A stretch of 42,628 bases of DNA from Acidobacteriota bacterium (GCA_021836865.1 JAKBHH010000024.1:1-42628); one strand, 5' to 3'; counted from the first letter of the stretch, positions 22,401-31,209 are shown. A program made the numbers and translations. Notes: generated from the letters alone by a model not told the origin.

Positions 22401-23035
22401 AGTTCAGCGATCTGGGCGCGGGTTTCAAAATCGCCGCGCTGGACCTGGAACTGCGCGGTGCCGGGAACATGCTGGGCGGCGAGCAGAGCGGCCACATCGA
22501 GGCGGTGGGTTTCGAGCTGTACACGTCAATGCTGGAAGCCGCGGTGAAAGAGATGAAGGGCGAGAGTAAGGAGGAGCGGCCGGCTGCGCAGCTCAATCTC
22601 GGCATTGCGTTGCGCATCGATGAGAGCTATGTGCCGGAGGAGAATCAGCGCCTGCGCTTGTACAAGAAGATAGCCGGCGCTGCCAGCGAGAAGGAGATTG
22701 CCGACTTGCGCGCGGAGATGGAAGATCGCTATGGCACGCTGCCGGACGCTACCGTGTACCTGCTTGAGGCCGCCGGCCTGCGCCTGGAGTGCGAACGGAT
22801 GGGCATTGCGCAGATTGATCGCAAGCGTGCCGAGCTGCAGCTCCGCTTCACGGAGCATGCGCAAATCGATCCGCAGCACCTGATGCGCATGGTGGCGCGC
22901 AATGCCAAGCGCGGAGCACAGTTCACGCCGCAGGGCGTACTCAAGTTTCCCCTGGCAGCTACGCGACCCGATGAGGTGTTGCTGGAGGTACGCGCATTGC
23001 TTTCCGATCTGCTGCCGGCGCCAGTGGGCGCGTAG
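19472..23035 (+). CDS. mfd: transcription-repair coupling factor
   Basis: ATP-dependent translocase that removes RNA polymerase stalled at DNA lesions and recruits UvrA. The start at ATG 19472 is chosen for the adjacent GGAGGTG and because the family-typical N-terminus (LPFVREIFAELE) begins there; a GTG at 19358 would add 38 unconserved residues. 1187 residues. Domains in order: UvrB-like region (LPAHDVLPFENLSPHPD; GQFTRRGGILDVY), RNA polymerase interaction domain (VGDYVVHVEHGIAQYQG), helicase with Walker A DVGYGKTE (about 670-677), DEEQ box (771-774), MSATPIPRTLHMSL, and motif VI QLRGRVGRSN, then the UvrA-masking C-terminal domain. Complete by every visible motif. Confidence 0.97.
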   Translation: MILPFVREIFAELEHSSAFDRVQRHLSLGTGRRRVSGLTATARSLYLPLMARAAPHPVMVVVADNKAAEALELALRAGCALTGAVDPARVVRLPAHDVLPFENLSPHPDVQEQRAAALWKLSTGAVSILIAPVEAAALKLFDRDYYAGLAVTLRRGEEIDIEVLTSHLASVGYTQMDLVEMPGQFTRRGGILDVYSPESDRPVRIELFGDEIETIRKFDPETQRSQSGLDEAQLLPLTETPVTERLLAAVNARLSRQRVEMEDESAEEELSAEAAAAGGVSVFPGWEFFSCVAGAESHLLKLLPRCVLFVEEPAMVCNQIDRWWSKVEQRHERSGIGSLIRPEDIYLRPEVLQGLLQSHTGLDLDQLGAVDVLDEDTTLGEIAFSSRPTLRFHGSIPALTEQLRNLMATDTRIVLAAPTQGDVERMATVLREYQVPYRLGSRVAHHGSETILEEASYLAGDLRVPLIVRAQIANGVSFPNSNVIVFGANDLSDEADITARPEPRRSKTAAFVSDFRDLAVGDYVVHVEHGIAQYQGLKEIVQDALSVEFMILEFAEQAKLYVPLTRLDLIQKYRSTDAGPAPVLNRLGSQQWTKTKARVRKAMQDMAGELLKLYAERQTAQGTAFSPDNEFQKEFEDSFDYNETDDQLTAISAIKQDMESTTPMDRLLCGDVGYGKTEVAMRAAFKAVQDGKQVAVLTPTTVLSFQHFETFKRRFAQFPINIEMISRFRTAKEQKSIVERVATGNVDILIGTHRLLSKDIKFQDLGLLVVDEEQRFGVRHKERLKQLRKEIDVLAMSATPIPRTLHMSLVGLRDMSVIETPPKDRMAIQTVVARFDEKLVRSAVEVELERGGQVYFVHNRVESIYEIAARIQELVPAARVAVGHGQMSEGELEKVMLAFMHHEFDVLVATTIIENGLDIPLANTMLINRADRHGLSELYQLRGRVGRSNRRAYAYLLIPSEQELSQIARRRLAALKEFSDLGAGFKIAALDLELRGAGNMLGGEQSGHIEAVGFELYTSMLEAAVKEMKGESKEERPAAQLNLGIALRIDESYVPEENQRLRLYKKIAGAASEKEIADLRAEMEDRYGTLPDATVYLLEAAGLRLECERMGIAQIDRKRAELQLRFTEHAQIDPQHLMRMVARNAKRGAQFTPQGVLKFPLAATRPDEVLLEVRALLSDLLPAPVGA

Positions 23036-23228
23036 CGGTTTGTCTGCAACACCAGCGATCCGCTTGAGGTGAGTCGCGTGTGGAATTTCATCATAGCGAC
23101 GGCGTGAGAGGTTTTGGCGCGGATAAGATGGTGGGTAGGACAACACGCAACGAAAGGCATTTGGCGCATATGACCGCACGAGCCGCGCCGCGCAGATGGA
23201 TTGCTTTTGTCATGGCCAAGGAGATGGA

Positions 23229-24104
23229 ATGAGCAACCGGGTACGAAAGGCAGTGTTTCCCGCGGGCGGGCTGGGCACGCGGTTTTTGCCGGCGACCAAG
23301 GTGATTCCCAAGGAGATGCTGGCACTGGTGGACAAGCCCATCATCCAGTACGGAGTGGAAGAGGCGATTGCGTCTGGCATTGAGCACATCATTTTTGTGA
23401 CTGGACGCGGCAAAGGGACGATGGAGGATCACTTCGACCATAGTTTTGAGCTGGACGCAACCCTGGAGCGGCGCGGCAAGAGTGAGTTGCTGGCTGTCTC
23501 GCGCGGCGTGGCAGCCCTTGCGCGCATCACCTATGTGCGGCAGAAGGAGCCGCTGGGGCTGGGTCATGCCGTGCTGTGCGCCAAGGACCTGGTGGGCAAT
23601 GAGCCTTTCGCAGTGATTCTGCCGGACGATGTGATCGATGCTGAGGTGCCGTGTCTGAAGCAGATGATGGATATCTTCGATGAGCGCGGCGGCTCGGTGC
23701 TGGCAACGATGACCATCGATGGCCCCGGCATCAGCGCCTATGGAGTACTGGCCGGCTCGCCTGATCCGGCAAATCCGCGCATTTATAACTGCACCGGCAT
23801 GGTGGAGAAGCCGAAGTTTGAGGAAGCGCCATCCAGGCAAGCCATTATCGGCCGTTATGTGCTGACGCCGCGCATCTTTGAGTTACTGGAGCAAACCAGA
23901 CCCGGGGCCGGTGGGGAAATACAACTTACCGACGGCATCAAGGCATTGCTCCAGGAAGAGCAAGTTTTCGGCTATACCTTTGAAGGCAAGAGATTCGACG
24001 CGGGGGATAAGTTCGGCATGTTACAGGCTACGGTCGAATTTGCGCTCAAGCGGCCCGATCTTGGTCCTCAGTTTCTCGCCTATCTCAAGCAGCTTGCCCT
24101 GTAA
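23229..24104 (+). CDS. galU: UTP--glucose-1-phosphate uridylyltransferase
   Basis: Makes UDP-glucose from UTP and glucose-1-phosphate for cell-surface polysaccharides and trehalose synthesis. The start at 23229 is set by AAGGAG 5 bases upstream; an ATG at 23196 would add 11 residues without an SD. 291 residues. Signatures: the nucleotide loop FPAGGLGTRFLPATKVIPKEM, VDKPIIQYGVEEA, FVTGRGKGTMEDHFD, GLGHAVLCA, ILPDDVI, VEKPK, and GEIQLTDGI. The motif set is that of GalU rather than RmlA or GlmU. It is a single gene, ending before a long stem-loop. Confidence 0.97.
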   Translation: MSNRVRKAVFPAGGLGTRFLPATKVIPKEMLALVDKPIIQYGVEEAIASGIEHIIFVTGRGKGTMEDHFDHSFELDATLERRGKSELLAVSRGVAALARITYVRQKEPLGLGHAVLCAKDLVGNEPFAVILPDDVIDAEVPCLKQMMDIFDERGGSVLATMTIDGPGISAYGVLAGSPDPANPRIYNCTGMVEKPKFEEAPSRQAIIGRYVLTPRIFELLEQTRPGAGGEIQLTDGIKALLQEEQVFGYTFEGKRFDAGDKFGMLQATVEFALKRPDLGPQFLAYLKQLAL

Positions 24105-24140
24105 GAGGCGCAGATTGCCGGCGATGACTGCCGCGACGAA

Positions 24141-24189
24141 AATGTAAGCCTGCGCAACCGAGATGGACTCGGCGCCGCAGGCTTACATT
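24141..24189. terminator. long stem-loop between convergent galU and P-II gene
   Basis: Perfect 14-bp outer stem (24141-24154 and 24176-24189, AATGTAAGCCTGCG) enclosing a second 5-bp hairpin (CCGAG 24158-24162, CTCGG 24168-24172). T-rich sequence (CTTTG) follows on the plus strand. It probably terminates both convergent units. Confidence 0.65.
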
Positions 24190-24222
24190 CTTTGAATGTG
24201 GTGTTGGCCCTATCGGGTGCGA

Positions 24223-24627
<405 letters not shown>

Positions 24628-24640
24628 TCATTAGACCACG

Positions 24641-26047
24641 TTACGAGTTCAGGTCGTAGCCTTCTTCGCCGTGTTGCGACAGGTCGAGGCCGGCCATCTC
24701 ATCCTCCGGCGAGAGACGCAATCCAATGACCTTATCGACGAGGAAGAGCAGGACCAGAGTGCCAACGATGGAGATGCCCCAGGCAATGGCGACTCCCGCA
24801 GCCTGATTGAGGATCTGTCCCCAATGGCCGTCGATGGCTCCGGTGGGCACGTCCTTGCCGAAGGCGGCGTTGATGGCGCGGGTTGCGAAGAGACCTGTGA
24901 GCAGCGCGCCGAGGGTTCCGCCGGCGCCGTGGACGCCGAAGGCATCAAGTGAGTCGTCGTAGCGCAGGCGGCTTTTCACTTCAAAGACCATGAAGGAGCA
25001 GAAGGCCCCGGCGACCAGGCCGATGAACAGAGCGGCGAAGGGCTGTACAAAGCCGGAAGCCGGGGTGATGGCGACGAGGCCGGCGACGGCGCCGGAGATG
25101 GCGCCCAGCGCGGTGGGCTTGCCATTGTGGATCCACTCGGCGATGGTCCATCCGAGGGCGGCCGCGGCTGCGGCAAAGTGGGTGTTGATGAAGGCACTGG
25201 TGGCCAGAGGGCCGGAGTTGAGTGCGCTGCCGGCATTGAAGCCGAACCAGCCCACCCACAGCAGGCATGCGCCGATGAAGCTGAGCACCATGGAGTGCGG
25301 GGGCATGTTGGTGTGGGGATAGCCGAGGCGCTTGCCGAGGTAGAGCGCGGTGACCAGGGCGGAGACGCCCGAGGTGACGTGGACGACGGTGCCGCCGGCG
25401 AAATCGAGCGACGGGATGTGGCCGCCGTTGGCGTTCAGCAGCCCGCCTACGCCCCACACCATGTGCGCCATAGGGCTATAGACAAAGAGGGACCAGAGGG
25501 ACAGGAAGGCTGCCATGGCGCTGAACTTCATGCGCTCGGCAAAGGCTCCGGTGATGAGGGCCGGGGTAATGATGGCGAACATGAGCTGATAGACCATGTA
25601 GGTCTGCTCGGGGATGGTGGCGGCGTAGTCGGGATTGGGCGTGAGCCCGACACCGCGCAGGAACAGATGCTCGAAGCCGCCTATGAAGAGGTTGCCGTGG
25701 CCGAAGGCCAGCGAGTAACCGGCGATGGCCCAGAGGATGGTGACCAGGCCCATCATGGCGAAGCTTTGCATCATGGTGCCCAGAATGTTTTTGCGGCGCA
25801 CCAGGCCGCCATAGAAGAGCGCCAGGCCGGGTCCGGTCATGAGCAGCACCAACGCGGCGGAGACGAGCATCCATGCGTTGTCCGCCGACATCTGCGCGCT
25901 TTGAACGGATTGCTGCAGGGCGGCGATCTGCGCCTGGGTCGCAGGCGCCTGCGAGCTGGTTGTTGCGGCGGGAGATTGGGCGAGGCAGAGAGTGGGGAGA
26001 CCGCATGCCACGGCGAGCAGGAAAAGCCTGAGTCTACGAAACGGCAT
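24641..26047 (-). CDS. amtB: ammonium transporter AmtB with signal peptide
   Basis: Inner-membrane ammonia/ammonium channel. The start at ATG 26047 begins a cleavable signal peptide (FLLAVACGLPTLCLAQ) followed by a Q/A-rich linker and then 11 membrane helices; 468 residues. A longer in-frame start at 26224 would place about 60 unconserved residues ahead of the signal. The pore twin histidines are His223 (DFAGGTVVHVTSG) and His373 (FGVHGAGGTLGA), and Asp215 of the recruitment site is present. FYGGLVRRKNIL and FNAGSAL are also conserved. It is followed by glnB, its regulator. The upstream region is long and contains a small palindrome. Confidence 0.97.
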   Translation of the reverse strand: MPFRRLRLFLLAVACGLPTLCLAQSPAATTSSQAPATQAQIAALQQSVQSAQMSADNAWMLVSAALVLLMTGPGLALFYGGLVRRKNILGTMMQSFAMMGLVTILWAIAGYSLAFGHGNLFIGGFEHLFLRGVGLTPNPDYAATIPEQTYMVYQLMFAIITPALITGAFAERMKFSAMAAFLSLWSLFVYSPMAHMVWGVGGLLNANGGHIPSLDFAGGTVVHVTSGVSALVTALYLGKRLGYPHTNMPPHSMVLSFIGACLLWVGWFGFNAGSALNSGPLATSAFINTHFAAAAAALGWTIAEWIHNGKPTALGAISGAVAGLVAITPASGFVQPFAALFIGLVAGAFCSFMVFEVKSRLRYDDSLDAFGVHGAGGTLGALLTGLFATRAINAAFGKDVPTGAIDGHWGQILNQAAGVAIAWGISIVGTLVLLFLVDKVIGLRLSPEDEMAGLDLSQHGEEGYDLNS

Positions 26048-26385
26048 AGAAACAAAAACTCCAGAAAAGCCGCGCGCCGAGCTTGAGCAAGCGGGGAACA
26101 ACGGCTGGTGAATGCGGCAGGAAACGCAGGGCGATTCCCCCGCCATGAGCGATGCGAGGCCGGGTGCAGACAGGCTCCCAATCCGACGGCGATCTGTGAT
26201 GAGTTGCATGTTCAGGTGAACCAAGAAGGATAACCGATGGCAGGCGGGGAGTTGGGTGGAAAATTCCGCTCAATGCTGTTGAATGCGCAAAGTTGCGCCC
26301 TGTCCGGCGAAAATATGGCGTAAACATGCCTTGTGATGGAGGATGCAGGTGCAAAGTCGGCCAGTCTCGCGGTATGATGGAAGAT
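26048..26385. promoter_or_regulatory. divergent intergenic region, amtB / nuoB
   Basis: 338 bases. It holds a 6-2-6 palindrome (GCGCAA-AG-TTGCGC, 26285-26298) and, at the right end, the nuoB -10 candidate. On the minus strand the palindrome overlaps a GG-N10-GC spacing that only loosely resembles a sigma-54 promoter. No small gene or riboswitch was recognised. Confidence 0.35.
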
Positions 26386-26388
26386 ATG
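26373..26388 (+). promoter_or_regulatory. candidate leaderless promoter of nuoB
   Basis: TATGAT (26373-26378) ends exactly 7 bases before the ATG at 26386. There is no SD at a usable distance. The hexamer contains an in-frame ATG at 26374, which is less likely to be used if transcription begins downstream of it. Confidence 0.45.
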
Positions 26389-26961
26389 ACGGCTATACAG
26401 GAGCGCGACCGCTATCTCTTCGGAGCGTTGGAGAGCAGCGGGAAGAATCGCGCCAAACTCCAGGAAGTGAGTTACGGCTTTGAGGAGCCGGAAGGGGTAT
26501 TTTTCACTTCATTGGATTTTGCAGTGAACTGGATTCGCAAGAGCTCGATCTGGCCGGTTACCTTCGGGCTTGCCTGCTGCGCCATCGAGATGATGTCGAT
26601 GGGCGCCTCGCGGTATGACGTTGCGCGCTTTGGTGCGGAGGTCTTTCGACCGTCGCCGCGCCAGTCGGATCTGATGATCATTGCCGGGCGGGTTTCGCAG
26701 AAGATGGCCCCGGTGATTCGCCGTCTTTACGACCAGATGCCAGAGCCCAAGTGGGTCATTTCCATGGGAGCCTGTGCCACGTCGGGTGGGGTATTCAACA
26801 ACTATGCCGTGGTGCAAGGGGTGAACCAGGTGGTTCCGGTTGACGTCTATGTGCCGGGCTGCCCACCTCGTCCCGAGCAACTTTTGTACGCGATTACGCT
26901 TCTACAGGAGAAGATACAGCGTGAGCCGCGTAGCCTGTTGAAAACGTTGAACGTTGTGTAA
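26386..26961 (+). CDS. nuoB: NADH-quinone oxidoreductase subunit B
   Basis: Peripheral-arm subunit of complex I that carries iron-sulfur cluster N2 next to the quinone site. 191 residues from the ATG at 26386 (other in-frame ATGs at 26374 and 26377). The four N2 ligands are present: the tandem Cys64-Cys65 ([10 protein letters not shown]), Cys131 ([10 protein letters not shown]) and Cys160 ([12 protein letters not shown]). [12 protein letters not shown] and [12 protein letters not shown] are family blocks. It stands alone, with neither nuoA nor nuoC adjacent, unlike the usual nuo operon, so the rest of complex I must be elsewhere. A hairpin terminator begins at its stop codon. Confidence 0.95.
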   Translation: MTAIQERDRYLFGALESSGKNRAKLQEVSYGFEEPEGVFFTSLDFAVNWIRKSSIWPVTFGLACCAIEMMSMGASRYDVARFGAEVFRPSPRQSDLMIIAGRVSQKMAPVIRRLYDQMPEPKWVISMGACATSGGVFNNYAVVQGVNQVVPVDVYVPGCPPRPEQLLYAITLLQEKIQREPRSLLKTLNVV

Positions 26962-26994
26962 CTCACTTTCCGCTCGCACGGAACGGGTGAGTTT
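26960..26994 (+). terminator. nuoB terminator overlapping the stop codon
   Basis: AACTCAC (26960-26966) pairs with GTGAGTT (26987-26993); an inner TCCG/CGGA pair strengthens the stem. T-rich TTTGT follows. The stop codon TAA supplies the first stem bases. The 11-mer TGTAACTCACT is repeated just after (26994-27004). Confidence 0.55.
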
Positions 26995-27214
26995 GTAACT
27001 CACTCAGTTGCGGAGGGGTGAGGCGTCAGCGTGTATCAACTAGGCAACTCAGCCCAAAAAGGGAGCTCCGGCGGATTCTGACTATGTTAAGTTGGGTTTG
27101 CCGGTGGGCTTTACGGAAGCTTGTAATTCAGCGGCTTCTATCAATTAATACATAGCTGTGCGTTAGATCGCAGCTTTTTGCAATTGGATTTGTTGAATTG
27201 CGGAGGAGAACCGA

Positions 27215-28954
27215 ATGTATTCCCAGACATTGAAATTTGCCTTCCGGGTTCTGGCATTGGCTTGTGTTGCGGCTCTGCCGATGACAGCGACGGCCCAGAA
27301 TGCGGGGGCGCCCACAGCGGCGCCTGCGACGCGACCGCCGTATGGTGATTCCCCATCCAAGTGGGATATCTTTGCCGGCTACAGTTACCTGGCTCCAAAG
27401 GGTACGGTCGATACACCCATGCCCAATGGGACGACGCTGCCGTTTACGTACAGGAGCGTGGACTGGGGCTCGATCCTGAGCGTGGCCCGATATTTCAATA
27501 AGCATGTTGGGGTCGAAGCCATCGGCGACGAGCACATCTTGAATCAAACGCCGTGCAACTGCGGAAGTGGCAGCACCTATTCCAACGGTGATTTCAGCGG
27601 TGGTTCCGGCGGCATGATCTTCCGCTTCCCGAGTGGGAATCTGACACCCTTTGTCCATGGACTGGTGGGCGCCGAGATGGTGGGCGGGCCGGAGTTTCAG
27701 GCGGACAAGTGGGGCCCTGTGCTGACCGCTGGCGGCGGCGCGGACTACAACACTCCCCTGTTCAACCATCACCTTGCCATCCGTGTCTTTCAGGCGGACT
27801 ACCAGTACATCCATGAGGACTGGGGCCCGGGCGTTTACGGCGGCCGCGCCAACATCAACGCAGCTCGGTTGAGCACAGGTTTTGTGTATCACGTGGGTTC
27901 GATTGCGCCTCCGGCGCCGGTGACCATGACCTGCTCGGCGAGCCCAACCTCGGTTTTCCCAGGCGAAGCGGTTACGCTGACGGGTACCGCGGGAGAGCTT
28001 GATCCGAAGGCAAGCACGGTCTACTCCTGGAGCGGGAACGGCGTGACCGGGAACGGCAGCACGGCCAAGGTGGACACCTCCGCGCTGGCCCCTGGCACGT
28101 ATACCGTGAAGTGCGGTGTAAAGCAGGGCAAGCCCGGCAAGGAAGGCCTGAAGCCCTGGGAGAGTGCGGACAACTCGACCACATTTACCGTGAAGCAGTT
28201 TGAGCCGCCGACGGTGAGCTGCTCGGCCAGCCCCAGCACCATCAAGCCGGGCGAGACGAGCACGATTACCTCGACTGGCGTGAGCCCGCAGAACCGCCCG
28301 CTGACCTACAGCTACTCTGCGGCTTCGGGCTCAGTGAACGGCAGCGGCAACACGGCCACCTTCAACTCGACGGGCGCCCCAACGGGCCCAGTGGAAGTGA
28401 CCTGCAACGTTTCCGACGACAAGGGACAGACGGCAACCTCTGGCACCTCGGTGACCATTGCAGCGCCGCCGCCACCTCCGCAGCCGCACACGCAGGCGCT
28501 TTGCTCCATCTCGTTTGAGAAGGACAAGGCTCGGCCCACGCGCGTGGATAATGAAGCCAAGGCTTGCCTGGATGACGTTGCGCTTGACCTGCAGAAGCAG
28601 CCGGATGCGAAGGCTGTTGTTGTGGGCAACGCCGACTCGAAGGAGCAGGCGAAGACCGCGAAGGAAGAAGCGTCTGCGCAGAAGAACAAGCATGTCAAGG
28701 TGCAGCAGTTCGCAGCCGAGCGTGCGGTGAACACCAAGGACTATCTGGTGCAGGAGAAGGGCATTGATGCTTCCCGCATCAGCGTGATGACGGGAACCGA
28801 TCCGAGCCAGAAGGTTGAGGATTACCTCGTCCCGGCCGGCGCGAACTTCTCGTCGGATGTGCAGGGCACCACGCCGGTCGACGAGTCCGCTGTGAAGCCG
28901 CAGCCTCGCAAACCGCTGGGTGTACGGCATCACAAGGCGAATCAGACGAATTAG
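27215..28954 (+). CDS. OmpA-family outer membrane protein with two Ig-like inserts
   Basis: 579 residues. A signal peptide (1-28, ending ATAQ) is followed by an eight-strand-type beta-barrel region (about 48-230, WDIFAGYSYLAPKG ... ARLSTGFVYHVGS). Next come two immunoglobulin-like domains opening CSASPTSVFPGEAVTLTG (about 237) and CSASPSTIKPGETSTIT (about 339), a proline-rich linker (PPPPPQPH), and a C-terminal OmpA-like peptidoglycan-binding domain (about 430-545) with the conserved Asp in GNADSKEQAK and Arg in AAERAVNTKDYL. A basic tail ends the protein. It should anchor the outer membrane to peptidoglycan; the Ig-like inserts between barrel and anchor are the unusual part. A strong SD (GGAGGAG) precedes the ATG. 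Confidence 0.9.
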   Translation: MYSQTLKFAFRVLALACVAALPMTATAQNAGAPTAAPATRPPYGDSPSKWDIFAGYSYLAPKGTVDTPMPNGTTLPFTYRSVDWGSILSVARYFNKHVGVEAIGDEHILNQTPCNCGSGSTYSNGDFSGGSGGMIFRFPSGNLTPFVHGLVGAEMVGGPEFQADKWGPVLTAGGGADYNTPLFNHHLAIRVFQADYQYIHEDWGPGVYGGRANINAARLSTGFVYHVGSIAPPAPVTMTCSASPTSVFPGEAVTLTGTAGELDPKASTVYSWSGNGVTGNGSTAKVDTSALAPGTYTVKCGVKQGKPGKEGLKPWESADNSTTFTVKQFEPPTVSCSASPSTIKPGETSTITSTGVSPQNRPLTYSYSAASGSVNGSGNTATFNSTGAPTGPVEVTCNVSDDKGQTATSGTSVTIAAPPPPPQPHTQALCSISFEKDKARPTRVDNEAKACLDDVALDLQKQPDAKAVVVGNADSKEQAKTAKEEASAQKNKHVKVQQFAAERAVNTKDYLVQEKGIDASRISVMTGTDPSQKVEDYLVPAGANFSSDVQGTTPVDESAVKPQPRKPLGVRHHKANQTN

Positions 28955-28961
28955 CCGGAAC

Positions 28962-28994
28962 TGCCAGCGGGTCCGGGTGTCGGATTCGCTGGCA
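28962..28994 (+). other. stem-loop after the OmpA-like gene
   Basis: 8-bp stem (TGCCAGCG 28962-28969, CGCTGGCA 28987-28994) with an inner TCCG/CGGA pair and no T run. It may protect the mRNA 3' end ahead of the true terminator further on. Confidence 0.4.
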
Positions 28995-29080
28995 AAACCT
29001 CAAGGAAATGGCCGGCAGAGTGACCTTGTCAAGAAAGGGCAGCGTTGCCGGACACACATTCAAGCCGTTGCGTTCTACTG

Positions 29081-29116
29081 AGAGGTTGATCGGGCTTCCG
29101 GTCAGCCTCTTTTGTT
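29081..29116 (+). terminator. intrinsic terminator of the OmpA-like gene
   Basis: A 30-base near-palindrome (29081-29110: AGAGG-TTGAT-CGG, loop, CCG-GTCAG-CCTCT, with two G-T pairs) is followed by TTTTG. This is the best intrinsic terminator in the gap before the propeller gene. Confidence 0.75.
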
Positions 29117-29155
29117 TCGGGGTGCAGTTTTGCAGCTTCTGCAGGTTCTAACTTC

Positions 29156-31189
29156 ATGAAGCGGATTTTTTCAATGCTCGAACGGCGACACAACCTGCCT
29201 CACACTCGTCCGCGGTCCCGCATTTTTGCGCTCTTGTTATGTGCTTTGTCGGTGATCCCGTCCGCAACTCTGCACGCCCAGGCGCCATGGAGTTCTGTAG
29301 GCCCTGATGGCGGGGATGCGCGATCTTTTACCTCAGTGCCCGGCCAGCCCGGCCATCTCTATCTGGGCACGGTCAACAGCTGGATTTACGAGTCCTCCGA
29401 TGGCGGCGCATCCTGGCATCGTCTCTCCCGGCTTTCCGGCTCGGATGATCTCGTCGTTGATCACATCATCGCGGATGCCGCCAATCCCGCCCATGTTTTA
29501 GCGGCCGCATGGAAGGTAGACCATCCCGACGGCGGCCTCTGGGTCAGCCGAGACGGCGGACGCAACTGGACGGAGACGCCTGCCCTTCACGGCCAGTCCA
29601 TCCGCTCCTTTGCGCAGTCGCCGTCAGATCCCAATCAGTTTTTTGCGGGCACGCTGCAGGGGGTCTTTCGCAGTGATGACGCGGGCGCGTCATGGACGCA
29701 GATCAGCCCGGCCGACAGCCACGAGATTCACGAGGTTGAGTCGCTGGCCATCGATCCCCAGGATCCGCAGACCGTTTACGCCGGCACATGGCACCTGCCG
29801 TGGAAGACCACCGACGGGGGCAAGACCTGGAACAATATCAAGCAGGGAGTGATCGACGATTCCGATGTCTTTTCCATCATCATCGATCCCGCCAAGCCAC
29901 AAATTGTTTATGCGAGCGCCTGCAGCGGCATCTACAAGAGCAACAACGGCGGTGAGCGCTTTCGCAAGATTCAGGGCATTCCCGCCACTGCCCGCAGGAC
30001 GCGCGTATTACGCCAGGATCCGCAGCATCCTGAGACCGTCTATGCAGGCACAACCGAGGGCCTGTACAAGACCGAAGACGGCGGCAAGACTTTCCACATC
30101 ATGACCGGCCCAGACGTCATCGTCAACGATGTCTACATTGACCCGGCAGACACGAGCCATCTGCTGCTGGCCACGGATCGCGGTGGGGTGCTGGCCAGCT
30201 CAGATGGCGGCCAGACGTTCACCGCGTCCAACACAGGCTTTTCCGAACGCAAGGTGGAAGCGCTGCTGGTGGACCAGAGCGATCCTCAGCGCCTTTACGC
30301 CGGTGTGGTGAATGACAAAGCCTACGGCGGAGCCTTTATTTCCTCGAATGGCGGCGCCACGTGGAAGCAGGTTGCCGAGGGGCTCGATGGGCGGGATGTC
30401 TTCGTGCTCGCGGAGGCGCCGGACGGCACTCTGGTGGCGGGGACCAACAGCGGCATTTTCGCTTTGGCGACAGATGCGACCACATGGCAACCTCGCAACA
30501 CCGTCGCGAACACGCTGGTAAAGACGGCCACCGAAGAGGTGAAAGGCAAACGCGTCAACGTGGAAAAGCACGTCAAGGATCAATTGCGGCAGATGGATGG
30601 CCGGGTCTTCGCGCTCGACCTCTCCGGGGATGCATGGCTCGCCACGACTACGGGCGGCATCTACACCAGCCGTGACCAGGGAGCGAGCTGGCAGGGCGGC
30701 CCTGTGATGGGCGTCGCGGGCTATCTCTCTGTCGCCGTGCATGGTTCGCTGATGGCTGCGGCTCGGCCGGACAGTGTGGTCCTCTCAAAAGACGGAGGCC
30801 TGAGCTGGTGGCCGATGAGCATTCCCACGGTGCTTACGCGCATTCACCGCGTGGCCTTCTCGGCCGACGGATCCCTCTGGCTCGGCGCGCGCGAGGGTGT
30901 CTACTTTACGCGCGACAACGGCAAGAGCTGGATGTGGGCGCAGAAGCTGCCGCTGGTGGATGTGGATGATCTCTACTACGACACCACCCTGAACCGCATC
31001 CTGGTGAGCTCGCGCGGCAGCGACTTTGTCTATGCCATAGACCCCGCGACCCTGGGCTGGAAGTGGTGGCAGACCGGCTACAGGCTCTCCGCAGTTCGCG
31101 CTGCCAGCGGGCGGTTGCTGGCGGCCTCGTTGTACGATGGCGTTCTGCTGGAACCCCATGCTGCAGGGGAGGAAATGGGCCAAAAGTGA
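29156..31189 (+). CDS. exported Asp-box (BNR) beta-propeller protein
   Basis: 677 residues. A basic N-terminus and signal peptide (about 22-42, IFALLLCALSVIPSATLHAQ) lead to about eleven Asp-box repeats of the form S-x-D-x-G-x-x-W/F. Examples are SSDGGASW, SRDGGRNW, TTDGGKTW, TEDGGKTF, SSDGGQTF, SRDQGASW, SKDGGLSW and TRDNGKSW. This number suggests two propellers, as in sortilin/VPS10-like or Ycf48-like proteins. Asp boxes stabilise blades and do not define activity. No sialidase RIP motif or catalytic residues are evident, so glycosidase activity is not claimed. ATG 29156 has a poor SD; ATG 29174 is an alternative that keeps the signal peptide. Confidence 0.85.
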   Translation: MKRIFSMLERRHNLPHTRPRSRIFALLLCALSVIPSATLHAQAPWSSVGPDGGDARSFTSVPGQPGHLYLGTVNSWIYESSDGGASWHRLSRLSGSDDLVVDHIIADAANPAHVLAAAWKVDHPDGGLWVSRDGGRNWTETPALHGQSIRSFAQSPSDPNQFFAGTLQGVFRSDDAGASWTQISPADSHEIHEVESLAIDPQDPQTVYAGTWHLPWKTTDGGKTWNNIKQGVIDDSDVFSIIIDPAKPQIVYASACSGIYKSNNGGERFRKIQGIPATARRTRVLRQDPQHPETVYAGTTEGLYKTEDGGKTFHIMTGPDVIVNDVYIDPADTSHLLLATDRGGVLASSDGGQTFTASNTGFSERKVEALLVDQSDPQRLYAGVVNDKAYGGAFISSNGGATWKQVAEGLDGRDVFVLAEAPDGTLVAGTNSGIFALATDATTWQPRNTVANTLVKTATEEVKGKRVNVEKHVKDQLRQMDGRVFALDLSGDAWLATTTGGIYTSRDQGASWQGGPVMGVAGYLSVAVHGSLMAAARPDSVVLSKDGGLSWWPMSIPTVLTRIHRVAFSADGSLWLGAREGVYFTRDNGKSWMWAQKLPLVDVDDLYYDTTLNRILVSSRGSDFVYAIDPATLGWKWWQTGYRLSAVRAASGRLLAASLYDGVLLEPHAAGEEMGQK

Positions 31190-31209
31190 TGGCCCTCACC
31201 GGAATTCGG

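Noticed and set aside
26285-26300. Sigma-54 promoter for amtB
   Set aside because: Only the GG and GC core spacing fits. The other conserved positions do not match, and the distance to the start is about 240 bases.
28200-28500. Possible repeat array in the OmpA-like gene
   Set aside because: The similarity between the two CSASP regions is protein-level domain duplication, not a DNA repeat or CRISPR.
29156-31189. Sialidase activity of the Asp-box protein
   Set aside because: Asp boxes are structural; no RIP motif, arginine triad or catalytic Tyr/Glu/Asp set is recognisable.
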